Source: Clostridia bacterium (GTDB lineage: Bacteria; Bacillota; Clostridia; UMGS1883; UMGS1540). From it: DNA of 64,000 nt. The stretch lies in assembly GCA_017620205.1 (NCBI GenBank), contig JAFZQX010000034.1:1-64000 (forward strand). The letters are read 5' to 3'. Positions 42,380 through 50,084 of the stretch are shown one piece after another. Positions within the stretch are counted from its first letter, which is position 1; each line of letters begins with the position of its first letter. The notes under the pieces were generated by a model. It saw only the letters and a program-made list of their open reading frames with translations. It made no database searches and had not been told where the DNA came from. The position numbers were made by a program, and so were the translations under genes.

Positions 42380-42631
42380 GGCTTCGGCGGCAAAAAAGAG
42401 GACGGCGCGGAAGCCTCTGACGGCGAAGACACGGAAGACGGCGTTATAGCGGAAACAAATGTAAAAAGCAACAAACGCGACCGCGCCTTCGGCAATCCCC
42501 CTCCGTTTATGGGCGAGTCCGCGGAAGATACAGCCGCAAAAAGAAGCAAAAACCTTAAAACATACGGCATTTACTTTGCTTTAATGCTTGCAGCTATGAT
42601 TTTAGTTAAAGTTTTAAAGCGCAGGAGATAA
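42380..42631 (+). pseudogene. 3' fragment of a CotH-like protein gene
   Basis: Shifted frame relative to the VTC fragment, open from 42380 to the TAA at 42629-42631 (83 codons). It encodes a glycine- and acid-rich linker (GFGGKKEDGAEASDGEDTED), then NPPPFMGESAED and a single C-terminal membrane helix (GIYFALMLAAMILVKVLKRR). This resembles the tail of membrane-anchored CotH-kinase proteins that neighbour VTC genes. It has no start or kinase core of its own. The two fragments abut without spacer, as expected from one deletion joining the start of one gene to the end of the other. Confidence 0.6.
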
Positions 42632-42705
42632 ACAGCTTAAACCATGCCAAAAGCGCCCCTTATGAGCGTTTTTGGCATGATGTTTCAAAAAAAGAAAAAA
42701 AACTA

Positions 42706-42734
42706 TTGACAATAACATTAAACCGTGCTATAAT
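42706..42734 (+). promoter_or_regulatory. Consensus promoter of the tRNA pair
   Basis: TTGACA (42706-42711), 17 bases, TATAAT (42729-42734) with extended TG at 42726-42727. Perfect match, as expected for stable RNA genes. A CATGCCAAAA/TTTTGGCATG hairpin lies upstream at about 42642-42680. Confidence 0.9.
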
Positions 42735-42757
42735 ACATTTTGCATGTCAAGTAAAAT

Positions 42758-42833
42758 GCTGGTGTAGCTCAATTGGTAGAGCAGCTGATTTGTAATCAGC
42801 AGGTCGCGGGTTCGAGTCCCATCACCAGCTCCA
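42758..42833 (+). tRNA. tRNA-Thr (anticodon TGT)
   Basis: 76 bases including encoded CCA. Acceptor stem GCTGGTG/CACCAGC, anticodon stem-loop GCTGA-TTTGTAA-TCAGC with anticodon TGT, and T-arm with GGTTCGAGTCC. Reads ACA threonine codons. Confidence 0.97.
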
Positions 42834-42839
42834 TTAAGC

Positions 42840-42924
42840 GGAGGGGTTCCCGAGTGGCCAAAGGGGGCAGACTGTAAATCTGTTGTCAGTGACTTCGGTG
42901 GTTCGAATCCACCCCCCTCCACCA
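42840..42924 (+). tRNA. tRNA-Tyr (anticodon GTA)
   Basis: 85 bases including CCA. Acceptor GGAGGGG/CCCCTCC, anticodon loop CTGTAAA with GTA, a long variable arm as in class II tRNAs, and T-arm GGTTCGAATCC. Six bases after tRNA-Thr, same transcript. Confidence 0.97.
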
Positions 42925-42927
42925 TCC

Positions 42928-42956
42928 AAAACCCGAAATATTTTATTTCGGGTTTT
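42928..42956 (+). terminator. Terminator of the tRNA operon
   Basis: AAAACCCGAAAT pairs with ATTTCGGGTTTT over a short ATTTT-type loop; four bases after the tRNA-Tyr CCA. Confidence 0.88.
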
Positions 42957-43005
42957 GCTATTCTATAATGGTTTTTACAAAAGCAAATTAAGAAAGGACA
43001 AGCTT

Positions 43006-43908
43006 ATGAACGTTCGAACATATTTAAAAGTTCTGCTTATCACCTTACTTATTGTATCTGTTATGGCTCTTGGCTTTATTGCATACTATATCTGGACAAC
43101 CAACGTTTGGGGCGCCTATGCTTTTAAATCAGGTCAGCACGGCGACGCTCTCGATGAAATAGAAGGCAGCAGGATAAATACACTTGTTGTCGGCAAAGAC
43201 AGAGTTGCCGATAATACCGACACTATTTTGGTTATGTCTGCCGATACAAGCGATTCCAATATTTATATCGTTTCCATACCGCGTGATACAAAGGTTTCCG
43301 TAAACGGAAGAACGATGAAGATAAACGCTGTTTACAGCTACGCAAAATACTCAGGTGAAGCGCCCGAAGAGCTTCTTATTGATACGGTAAAAGAAGTTAC
43401 GGGTATTAAAATAAATAATTACGCAATAATCGATACAAAAGCGTTCCGCGAAATTGTTGACGCTTTGGACGGCGTTGAGTATGACGTTCCGCGTGACTAT
43501 AACTATGACGATCCGTATCAGGATCTTCATATTCATATCAAGAAAGGTTTTCAGACGCTCTATGGCGAAGACGCGGAGGGTCTTGTCAGATACAGACATG
43601 ACTATGCCAGAGCCGACCTCGAACGTGTTGAAGTTCAGCAGTCGTTTATAAAAGAGCTTATCAAGCAGAAATTAAAAGCAAAATATATAACAAAAGCTCC
43701 CAAGGTATATCGTTCGGCACAGGAAAATATAACAAGTAATTTCACCGTTAATGAGCTTATGGAATACGCAAGAAAACTGAAGGATATTTCCGACGATACA
43801 ATTCATACGTTTACGATCCCCGGAGAGGCGCGTATGATAAACGGCGCTTCCTACTTTATTATATATGAAGAGGAAACAAAAGAGATGGTTCGTAAATATT
43901 TTGAATAA
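43006..43908 (+). CDS. LytR-CpsA-Psr (LCP) family protein
   Basis: 300 residues from the ATG at 43006, preceded by AAAGGA. One N-terminal membrane anchor (VLLITLLIVSVMALGFIAYY) and an extracytoplasmic LCP domain. The domain shows RINTLVVGKDRVADNTDTIL, IYIVSIPRDTKVSV and the conserved Arg/Asp pair in LVRYRHDYARADLERVEVQQ. LCP proteins transfer wall teichoic acid or capsule-type polymers from undecaprenyl carriers to peptidoglycan. No glycopolymer synthesis genes lie nearby. TATAAT at 42964-42969 may be its -10. Confidence 0.92.
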   Translation: MNVRTYLKVLLITLLIVSVMALGFIAYYIWTTNVWGAYAFKSGQHGDALDEIEGSRINTLVVGKDRVADNTDTILVMSADTSDSNIYIVSIPRDTKVSVNGRTMKINAVYSYAKYSGEAPEELLIDTVKEVTGIKINNYAIIDTKAFREIVDALDGVEYDVPRDYNYDDPYQDLHIHIKKGFQTLYGEDAEGLVRYRHDYARADLERVEVQQSFIKELIKQKLKAKYITKAPKVYRSAQENITSNFTVNELMEYARKLKDISDDTIHTFTIPGEARMINGASYFIIYEEETKEMVRKYFE

Positions 43909-43942
43909 TTTTGCCAAAATTTTTTAAACCCTTAAAAAAAGC

Positions 43943-43971
43943 TTGACAATAAAATATCAATGGCATATAAT
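43943..43971 (+). promoter_or_regulatory. Consensus promoter of the cyclophilin gene
   Basis: TTGACA (43943-43948), 17 bases, TATAAT (43966-43971). Perfect hexamers. Confidence 0.9.
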
Positions 43972-44020
43972 ATTATTTGGTTCGATGTATTTTCGTACCG
44001 TTTAAGGAGAATGTTTAATT

Positions 44021-44668
44021 ATGAAAAAAAGTATTATTTTCCTTCTTTGTGCATCGCTTCTTTTTATGATTGCAGCCTGCGGCAACACTACGGAAACTCC
44101 CGAAGCTACAGCTGTTCCCGAAGCAACAGAGGCACCGGCCGAAACAGCCGCGCCCGAAGAAACCACAGATAAGGAGACTGAAAAAGTAATGGTTGAAATA
44201 ACAATGGAAAACGGCGGCGTAATGGAACTGGAACTTTATCCGGACATTGCACCCATAACAGTTGAAAACTTTGTTAAACTCGCAAACGAAGGCTTTTATG
44301 ACGGCCTTACGTTCCACAGAATTATAAAAGGCTTTATGATCCAGGGCGGCGACCCGGAAGGTACGGGTATGGGCGGCTCTGATACTAACATCAAAGGCGA
44401 ATTCACATCAAACGGCGTTAAAAACGACTTAAAGCACGAGAGAGGCGTTATCTCAATGGCGCGCGCGCAAGACCCCAACAGCGCAAGCTCACAGTTTTTC
44501 ATCGTTCATGAAGATTCCCTCTTCCTTGACGGTCAGTATGCCGCTTTCGGTAAGATGACATCGGGCTTTGAAGTTTTGGACTCTCTTGCGGAAACTCCCG
44601 TTTTAGATTCAAACGGAACTGTTGCTCCGGAAAATCAGCCCAAAATAAAATCAATAAAAATAAAGTAA
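44021..44668 (+). CDS. Cyclophilin-type peptidyl-prolyl isomerase lipoprotein
   Basis: 215 residues. Signal MKKSIIFLLCASLLFM with lipobox IAAC, then an Ala/Pro/Glu/Thr-rich linker (residues 22-55) and a cyclophilin domain. The catalytic and ligand residues are in GLTFHRIIKGFMIQGGDP, MARAQDPNSASSQFFI and FGKMTSGFEVLD. It catalyses cis-trans isomerisation of prolyl bonds outside the membrane, assisting folding of secreted proteins, which fits the many large exported proteins in this window. AAGGAG precedes the ATG. No terminator is seen before GAPDH, so it could run on into that gene. Confidence 0.93.
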   Translation: MKKSIIFLLCASLLFMIAACGNTTETPEATAVPEATEAPAETAAPEETTDKETEKVMVEITMENGGVMELELYPDIAPITVENFVKLANEGFYDGLTFHRIIKGFMIQGGDPEGTGMGGSDTNIKGEFTSNGVKNDLKHERGVISMARAQDPNSASSQFFIVHEDSLFLDGQYAAFGKMTSGFEVLDSLAETPVLDSNGTVAPENQPKIKSIKIK

Positions 44669-44681
44669 TTTATGGCTATCG

Positions 44682-44719
44682 CGAGACACTTATATTACTT
44701 AATTAATTTGCCTGTCTCG
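44682..44719 (+). promoter_or_regulatory. Inverted repeat ahead of the GAPDH gene
   Basis: CGAGACA (44682-44688) and TGTCTCG (44713-44719) separated by 24 A/T-rich bases, directly before GGAGG (44733-44737). Could be an operator or a leader stem-loop. No clear promoter is visible between the two genes. Confidence 0.35.
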
Positions 44720-44745
44720 TAATAAATATATTGGAGGTTTTACAC

Positions 44746-45762
44746 ATGTCAGTAAAAGTTGCTATTAATGGTTTTGGCCGTATCGGCCGTTTGGCTTTCC
44801 GCCAGATGTTCGGTGCAGAAGGTTATGAGGTTGTTGCTATAAACGATCTTACAAGCCCGAAGATGCTTGCTCATCTTTTAAAGTATGACTCTTCTCAGGG
44901 CAGATACGCTCTCTGCGACAAAGTAACAGCAGGCGAAGATTCCATCACGGTTGACGGCAAAGAAATCAAAATTTATGCCGAAGCGGATGCTAAAAATCTT
45001 CCCTGGGGCAAAATCGGTGTAGACGTTGTTTTAGAATGCACAGGTTTCTACACATCAAAGGACAAAGCACAGGCTCATATCGATGCAGGTGCTAAAAAGG
45101 TTATCATCTCTGCTCCCGCAGGCAATGACCTTCCCACAATAGTTTACAATGTAAACCATGACACACTCAAAGCAACGGATACAGTTATTTCCGCTGCTTC
45201 CTGCACAACAAACTGTCTCGCTCCCATGACAAAGGCTTTAAATGAACTTGCTCCCATCCAGAGTGGTATCATGAGCACAATTCATGCTTACACAGGCGAC
45301 CAGATGACTCTTGACGGTCCCCAGAGAAAAGGCGACCTCAGACGTTCACGTGCAGCTGCCGTAAACATCGTTCCCAACAGCACAGGTGCAGCTAAAGCTA
45401 TCGGTCTTGTTATTCCTGAACTCAACGGCAAACTTATCGGTTCTGCTCAGCGTGTTCCCACACCGACAGGTTCTACAACAATCCTCGTTGCAGTAGTTCG
45501 CGGCAACGTTACAAAAGAAGATATCAACGCTAAAATGAAAGCTTCAGCAAACGAATCCTTCGGCTACACAGAAGAAGAACTCGTTTCAAGCGACATCATC
45601 GGCATGAGATTCGGTTCTCTCTTCGATGCTACACAGACAATGGTAACATACATGCCCGAACTCGACTGCACACAGGTTCAGGTTGTTTCCTGGTATGACA
45701 ATGAGAACTCTTACACAAGCCAGATGGTAAGAACTATCAAATACTTCGCAGAACTTAAGTAA
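44746..45762 (+). CDS. gapA: Glyceraldehyde-3-phosphate dehydrogenase
   Basis: 338 residues from ATG 44746, with GGAGG nine bases upstream. The NAD-binding start [15 protein letters not shown] is followed by Asp34 (NDLT), which favours NAD over NADP. Catalytic Cys153 is in [10 protein letters not shown] and His180 in [10 protein letters not shown]. It oxidises glyceraldehyde 3-phosphate to 1,3-bisphosphoglycerate in glycolysis in the cytoplasm. Codon choice is visibly more restricted than in neighbours, as for highly expressed genes. No other glycolytic gene is adjacent and a terminator follows at once. Confidence 0.97.
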   Translation: MSVKVAINGFGRIGRLAFRQMFGAEGYEVVAINDLTSPKMLAHLLKYDSSQGRYALCDKVTAGEDSITVDGKEIKIYAEADAKNLPWGKIGVDVVLECTGFYTSKDKAQAHIDAGAKKVIISAPAGNDLPTIVYNVNHDTLKATDTVISAASCTTNCLAPMTKALNELAPIQSGIMSTIHAYTGDQMTLDGPQRKGDLRRSRAAAVNIVPNSTGAAKAIGLVIPELNGKLIGSAQRVPTPTGSTTILVAVVRGNVTKEDINAKMKASANESFGYTEEELVSSDIIGMRFGSLFDATQTMVTYMPELDCTQVQVVSWYDNENSYTSQMVRTIKYFAELK

Positions 45763-45780
45763 TTTCAGTTTTGTATTCAA

Positions 45781-45822
45781 AGTGGCTGTGCCAAAACCTT
45801 GGTCACAGCCGCTTTTCTTTTT
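45781..45822 (+). terminator. Terminator after the GAPDH gene
   Basis: AGTGGCTGTG (45781-45790) and CACAGCCGCT (45804-45813) form a 10-base stem with one mismatch, followed by TTTCTTTTT. Confidence 0.8.
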
Positions 45823-45840
45823 GAAAGGAGAAAAAAGACA

Positions 45841-47205
45841 ATGAAAAAAGTTTTAAGCATTTTAACAGCAGCTCTTCTGATTATGTCATGCATATCCGTT
45901 TTCGCGGAAAACGACGTAACGGTTGTAGTTGACGGTCAAACGGTTTCATTTGACCAGCCGCCTATAATAGAAAACGGCAGAACACTCGTTCCCATGAGAG
46001 CGATCTTTGAAGCGCTCGGCTGCGATGTTGACTATTATGAAGGCGAAGACGGCAGTCAGAATGTTTTTGCAAATAAAGGCGGCAAAAACATATCCCTGCA
46101 GATAGGCTCTGCCGATATGTATACAAACGGCGACACGGTAACGCTCGACGTTCCCGCAAAGATTGTGGGCGACAGAACGCTCGTTCCCGTTCGCGCGATA
46201 TCAGAGGCTCTTGAAGCTGCTGTTGACTGGAACGGAAACACAAAAACCGTTACCGTTGAAAGCAAACGCGGCGCTCACAGATTTGTTACTCAAAAAATAA
46301 CAGAAAACCAGACCGGTGCTTATACTCTTGAAGCTTCCGCAAAATATCCTATCTTATACGCCGATACGGAATGCCCGATTCTTGCCGCTATTAATGCGGA
46401 AATCAAAAAAGACGCCGAAGACTTTATAGAGGAAGCAACAAGTCTCTATGCAGAAATAGACGCTGCAGATGCCGATATTATTCCCGAAGATGCAAGACAA
46501 ATAACATACGAGATGGATTATGACATAACTCTTGACAGAAACAACCTCCTCTCCATTGTAGAATACTACTACATGTATACAGGCGGCGCTCATCCGAATT
46601 CCCATATGGTAGGCAAGGTATATAACCTTAACGACGGCAGCAAAATAGCTTTAACTGACATATTAAATACAGAAGCTGTAGACCTTGACGCGATAATAGC
46701 GGAAGGTATTACAAAATATTTTGACGGCGACACGACATATGCGTCACTCGCTGTTGAAGAAAAAGAAAACGCGGGCTACTATTTAACGGACGATTCTCTC
46801 GTTATATTCTACGTTCCTTATCAGATAGCTTCCTACGCGGCAGGCTATCCCACGTTTGAAGTTCCGTTCTCACCCGCCGCTTTCAAATTTGACTTATCCG
46901 GCTATAACCTTCCTGAGCTTAACTTAAACCTCGATGGCAATATCACAACGGCTTATGAATGGATTCAGGCAAGCGAAAACGACAAATTGACCGTTATAAG
47001 AGAATACGAAGAGCAGAATACGGATCTTTTAGGCGCACCCGGCGTGTTCAAGTTTAACATCAAAGGCAAAAAGCCCGGCTTTACGGAGCTTAAACTCCGC
47101 TACAGAAGACCGTATGAAACAGACGCTTTAAAGACGCTTATCTATAAGCTCCGCGTTGAAAACAATTTAAATGTTACAATCTGCGCTTCGGAAATAATAC
47201 AATAA
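45841..47205 (+). CDS. Secreted stalk-domain protein with DUF4163/DUF3298 and chagasin-like domain
   Basis: 454 residues from ATG 45841, preceded by AAAGGAG. Signal MKKVLSILTAALLIMSCISV, cut near VFAEN. Residues 25-140 are a copper-amine-oxidase-like stalk domain (IIENGRTLVPMRAIFEALGC and IVGDRTLVPVRAISEALEA). Residues 145-355 match DUF4163 plus DUF3298 (YYYMYTGGAHPNSH, then FYVPYQIASYAAGYPTFEVP), as in lipoprotein RsiV-like and PdaC-type proteins. The C-terminal ~85 residues look like an I42/chagasin cysteine-protease inhibitor: ITTAYEW (compare NPTTGYxW), FKFNIKGKKPGFTELKLRYR and RPYE. No catalytic deacetylase domain is present. A wall-bound sensor or protease inhibitor is possible; the combination is unfamiliar to me. 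Confidence 0.75.
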   Translation: MKKVLSILTAALLIMSCISVFAENDVTVVVDGQTVSFDQPPIIENGRTLVPMRAIFEALGCDVDYYEGEDGSQNVFANKGGKNISLQIGSADMYTNGDTVTLDVPAKIVGDRTLVPVRAISEALEAAVDWNGNTKTVTVESKRGAHRFVTQKITENQTGAYTLEASAKYPILYADTECPILAAINAEIKKDAEDFIEEATSLYAEIDAADADIIPEDARQITYEMDYDITLDRNNLLSIVEYYYMYTGGAHPNSHMVGKVYNLNDGSKIALTDILNTEAVDLDAIIAEGITKYFDGDTTYASLAVEEKENAGYYLTDDSLVIFYVPYQIASYAAGYPTFEVPFSPAAFKFDLSGYNLPELNLNLDGNITTAYEWIQASENDKLTVIREYEEQNTDLLGAPGVFKFNIKGKKPGFTELKLRYRRPYETDALKTLIYKLRVENNLNVTICASEIIQ

Positions 47206-47216
47206 TTTAGAAATAC

Positions 47217-47249
47217 AAAAAGGATTGCGGCAAAGCCGCAATCCTTTTT
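47217..47249 (+). terminator. Terminator after the stalk/chagasin gene
   Basis: AAAAAGGATTGCGGC and GCCGCAATCCTTTTT with an AAA loop; a 15-bp perfect stem ending in five T residues. Confidence 0.9.
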
Positions 47250-47306
47250 ATGTTTTATAACTTGCCGAAGACAAATACAACTGCGGAGTAATAAAACTCA
47301 ACGCAG

Positions 47307-47388
47307 GCGAATAACACTGCCAAGGCAATATAACTAACAGTGTTATTCCGCGTGCAGTGATATTTAACCCTCCGGTTTAAGTGATATT
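47307..47388. repeat. Interspersed palindromic repeat region
   Basis: GCGAATAACACTG (47307-47319) is inversely repeated as CAGTGTTATTCCGC (47338-47351). Two direct copies of AGTGATATT follow (47356-47364 and 47380-47388) around a small TTTAACC/GGTTTAA hairpin. Tandem AGTGATATT-plus-hairpin arrays are, from memory, a recurrent intergenic repeat in Clostridia. No coding frame in 47250-47435. Confidence 0.5.
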
Positions 47389-47435
47389 CAGAGAGTTATA
47401 TTTTGTTTGCGGTGCAAACAAAATTTTGACACTCC

Positions 47436-48065
47436 CTATTTCGCAAAAGCAGTTTTTATCGTTTTGTAAGACGATTCTATCATATCAACAACTTTAAATC
47501 TGACATCAATTCCGTCCGCAGCGGTAATAAGAGCTATCTCATCATCCGTCAGCATACCCGAAAACGTCTCTGCGGCGCTTTTATTGCCCACAGAAGCATC
47601 CACAAAGCACAGAGGGGGAAACATGACGCACCACCAGTTTTGTCCCTCTCCTGCGCCGATTTTGACTCTTACGGCGTCATATTCGCCGGAGGGAAACGCA
47701 ATATCGCCGTAATTTTTCATAGGAAAGTCGTATTTGCCCGTCCGCAGCGATACGGAATAATCATATCCGCGCTTTTCTATTTCGTCCTTTGCCGCCGCTT
47801 CCAGAAATTCTTTGTTCTCGTTTAAGACCTTCATGGTTTCTTCTTTTGTTTTGCAGTTTTCAAAAAGCTTATGCCCTTCTTTTAAAAGTCTGTCGCGCAC
47901 GCAGAGCTTTAAGTTCTGGTCTTCATCGCTGTCGCTGTTTGCGAGAATATGAAGCCTTAAAACTTTTGACGACAAATCCTCCTGCACGCCGAGCGAATAG
48001 GAAATAACGGAAAGCGAAATAATAAATGCCGAAAGCGCCGATATGGCTATTATTTTCTTTTTCAT
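47436..48065 (-). CDS. spoIIR: Stage II sporulation protein R
   Basis: 209 residues from ATG 48065, with AAGGTGAG upstream. N-terminal membrane/signal segment (IIAISALSAFIISLSVISYS), then the SpoIIR domain: VLRLHILANSDSDEDQNLKL near the start, FPSGEYDAVRVKIGAGEGQN and WWCVMFPPLCFVD. In Bacillus SpoIIR is made in the forespore and crosses to the intermembrane space, where it triggers SpoIIGA to process pro-sigma-E. Its presence marks an endospore-forming lineage. A sigma-F-like promoter lies just upstream. Confidence 0.93.
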   Translation of the reverse strand: MKKKIIAISALSAFIISLSVISYSLGVQEDLSSKVLRLHILANSDSDEDQNLKLCVRDRLLKEGHKLFENCKTKEETMKVLNENKEFLEAAAKDEIEKRGYDYSVSLRTGKYDFPMKNYGDIAFPSGEYDAVRVKIGAGEGQNWWCVMFPPLCFVDASVGNKSAAETFSGMLTDDEIALITAADGIDVRFKVVDMIESSYKTIKTAFAK

Positions 48066-48095
48066 GGTCTCACCTTCATTTTTTAGTTCTAAATG

Positions 48096-48125
48096 AAGTT
48101 TTGACAAAATTAAATAGTTTTATAC
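48096..48125 (-). promoter_or_regulatory. Candidate sigma-F/sigma-G promoter of spoIIR
   Basis: On the minus strand: GTATA (48125-48121), 15 bases, GTCAAAACTT (48105-48096). The Bacillus sigma-F consensus is GYWTA, about 15 bases, GgNRANANTW; only the weakly conserved second -10 position differs. No sigma-A-type hexamer pair was found here. Confidence 0.5.
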
Positions 48126-48156
48126 AAAAAAGCCGCAGCCCTTTGGCCGCGGCTTT
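48126..48156 (-). terminator. Terminator of clpX
   Basis: AAAGCCGCAGCC and GGCCGCGGCTTT pair with one mismatch over a CTTT loop. Read on the minus strand it is followed by a T-run. It separates clpX from the spoIIR promoter. Confidence 0.85.
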
Positions 48157-48159
48157 AAA

Positions 48160-49419
48160 TTATGCTGTTTCGCTATCTTCTTTTTTCTTATAAATGATTT
48201 TGGGCTTTTCTTTTTTCTCTATCGCCTTTTTCGTCAGAATTACTTTTTCTACGGAATCGTCCGACGGGATCTCAAACATGATATCCGTCAGTGTTTCTTC
48301 CATTATGGCGCGAAGCCCTCTTGCGCCTGTCTTTCTGTCATAAGCTTTTTGAGCTATGGCTTCAAGTGCGTCATCTTCCGCCTCAAACTCTACGTTATCA
48401 TAAGAGAGAAGCTCCGTATACTGCTTAACAAGCGCGTTTTTCGGCTGTGTTAAAATAACCTTCAGCGCTTCGATATCGAGCGCGTCAAGCGTAACTGTCA
48501 CGGGAAGTCTGCCGACAAATTCGGGGATAAGACCGTATTTTAAAAGATCCTCGGGCTCAATCTCACGGAGTATCTCGCCCGTTTCTTTATTCCTTGTGCC
48601 TATAACGTCAGCTCCGAAGCCCATCTGCTTCTTGCCGATTCTGTTTAAAATAACTTTATCAAGTCCGTCAAAAGCACCGCCCGCGATAAAGAGGATGTTT
48701 GACGTGTCTATCTGAATAAACTCCTGATGCGGGTGCTTTCTGCCGCCCTGGGGAGGCACGGAAGCTACGGTACCCTCAAGTATTTTTAAAAGCGCCTGCT
48801 GAACGCCCTCGCCGCTTACGTCTCTTGTTATAGACGGGTTTTCGCTTTTCTTTGATATCTTATCTATCTCGTCTATATAAATAATACCTCTTGATGCGCG
48901 GTCGATATCAAAATCAGCCGCCTGGATAAGACGGAGCAGTATGTTTTCAACGTCCTCGCCCACATATCCCGCTTCCGTAAGCGTTGTAGCGTCCGCTATC
49001 GCAAACGGAACGTCAAGAATTTTTGCAAGCGTCTGCGCCAAAAGCGTTTTGCCCGAGCCCGTGGGGCCCAGCAGCAGAATATTGCTCTTTTGAAGCTCAA
49101 CGTCCGTTTTTTTCAGTGACGCTATTCTTTTATAGTGGTTATAAACCGCAACGGCAAGGCTCTTTTTCGCTCTGTCCTGACCGATTACGTAATCGTCAAG
49201 CGCGGCTTTGATATCCGCAGGCTTCGGCACATCACCCGTTACGGGTTCTTTGCCGCCGCTTACAACGTCCGCGCCTTCGTCTATGATGTCATAGCAAAGC
49301 TCTATACACTCGTCGCAGATATAAACGCCGGGGCCTGCGACAAGTCTTTTTACCTGGTCCTGACTTCTGCCGCAAAAAGAACATTTTACCGTCTTTTCGT
49401 TATCATTTTTATTACTCAA
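48160..49419 (-). CDS. clpX: ATP-dependent protease ATP-binding subunit ClpX
   Basis: 419 residues from a TTG at 49419. AAAGGCAAAGG lies at a suitable distance upstream, and the product begins [19 protein letters not shown] like other ClpX proteins. The ATG at 49452 has no ribosome site and sits against the preceding terminator's T-run. Zinc-binding Cys13, Cys16, Cys35 and Cys38; Walker A GPTGSGKT, Walker [10 protein letters not shown], substrate pore loop GYVGEDV, and the IGF-type loop region ([13 protein letters not shown]). ClpX unfolds tagged proteins and feeds them to ClpP, whose gene is directly upstream. A terminator lies between the two. Confidence 0.95.
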   Translation of the reverse strand: MSNKNDNEKTVKCSFCGRSQDQVKRLVAGPGVYICDECIELCYDIIDEGADVVSGGKEPVTGDVPKPADIKAALDDYVIGQDRAKKSLAVAVYNHYKRIASLKKTDVELQKSNILLLGPTGSGKTLLAQTLAKILDVPFAIADATTLTEAGYVGEDVENILLRLIQAADFDIDRASRGIIYIDEIDKISKKSENPSITRDVSGEGVQQALLKILEGTVASVPPQGGRKHPHQEFIQIDTSNILFIAGGAFDGLDKVILNRIGKKQMGFGADVIGTRNKETGEILREIEPEDLLKYGLIPEFVGRLPVTVTLDALDIEALKVILTQPKNALVKQYTELLSYDNVEFEAEDDALEAIAQKAYDRKTGARGLRAIMEETLTDIMFEIPSDDSVEKVILTKKAIEKKEKPKIIYKKKEDSETA

Positions 49420-49453
49420 ATTAGAAAACCTTTGCCTTTCTTTCAAATACATT

Positions 49454-49494
49454 GAAAAAATTATACGCTTAACACGAGGGAAAAGCGTATAATT
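49454..49494 (-). terminator. Terminator between clpP and clpX
   Basis: AATTATACGCTT (49459-49470) and AAGCGTATAATT (49483-49494) form a 12-bp perfect stem. On the minus strand it is followed by TTTTTT. Some read-through is expected, since clpX has no evident promoter of its own. Confidence 0.75.
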
Positions 49495-49502
49495 CTAATT
49501 GT

Positions 49503-50084
49503 TTATCTGGATGTTATCACTTTGTCTATCAAACCATACTTCATCGCTTCTTCAGCCGACATAAAGTTATCTCTTTCGGTGTCGCGCTCTATTGTCTCAA
49601 GCGGCTGACCCGTGTTTTTGCTGAGTATTTCATTTAAGTTTTGGCGGATCCTTATAATTCTGTCGGCATGGATTTTAATATCCGTTGCCTGGCCCTGCGT
49701 GCCGCCAAGCGGCTGGTGAATCATAATCTCGCTGTTGGGAAGGGCAAATCTCTTTCCCTTTGCGCCGCATGATAAGAGAAACGCACCCATGCTTGCCGCC
49801 ATGCCTATACAAATTGTCGAAACATCGCATTTTATATAGTTCATCGTGTCGTATATAGCCATACCTGCGGTGATTGAACCGCCGGGGCTGTTTATATAAA
49901 GGCTTATGTCTCTGTCGGGATCTTCGCTTTCCAAAAACAGCATCTGCGCTACAACAAGACTTGCCGTAACGTCATTTACCTCATCGCCGAGGAAAATGAT
50001 TCTGTCTTTTAAAAGACGGGAAAAAATATCATAAGAGCGTTCGCCTCTATTTGTCTGCTCTACTACTACCGGTACCAGACTCAT
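49503..50084 (-). CDS. clpP: ATP-dependent Clp protease proteolytic subunit
   Basis: 193 residues, the usual ClpP length. Catalytic triad Ser98 (GMAASMGA), His123 (MIHQPLGG) and Asp172 (ERDNFM). N-terminal [20 protein letters not shown] is canonical. The start overlaps the end of tig by 38 bases and its ribosome site GAGGTGG is inside tig, so translation is coupled. ClpP forms a 14-subunit chamber that degrades proteins delivered by ClpX or ClpC. Confidence 0.97.
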   Translation of the reverse strand: MSLVPVVVEQTNRGERSYDIFSRLLKDRIIFLGDEVNDVTASLVVAQMLFLESEDPDRDISLYINSPGGSITAGMAIYDTMNYIKCDVSTICIGMAASMGAFLLSCGAKGKRFALPNSEIMIHQPLGGTQGQATDIKIHADRIIRIRQNLNEILSKNTGQPLETIERDTERDNFMSAEEAMKYGLIDKVITSR

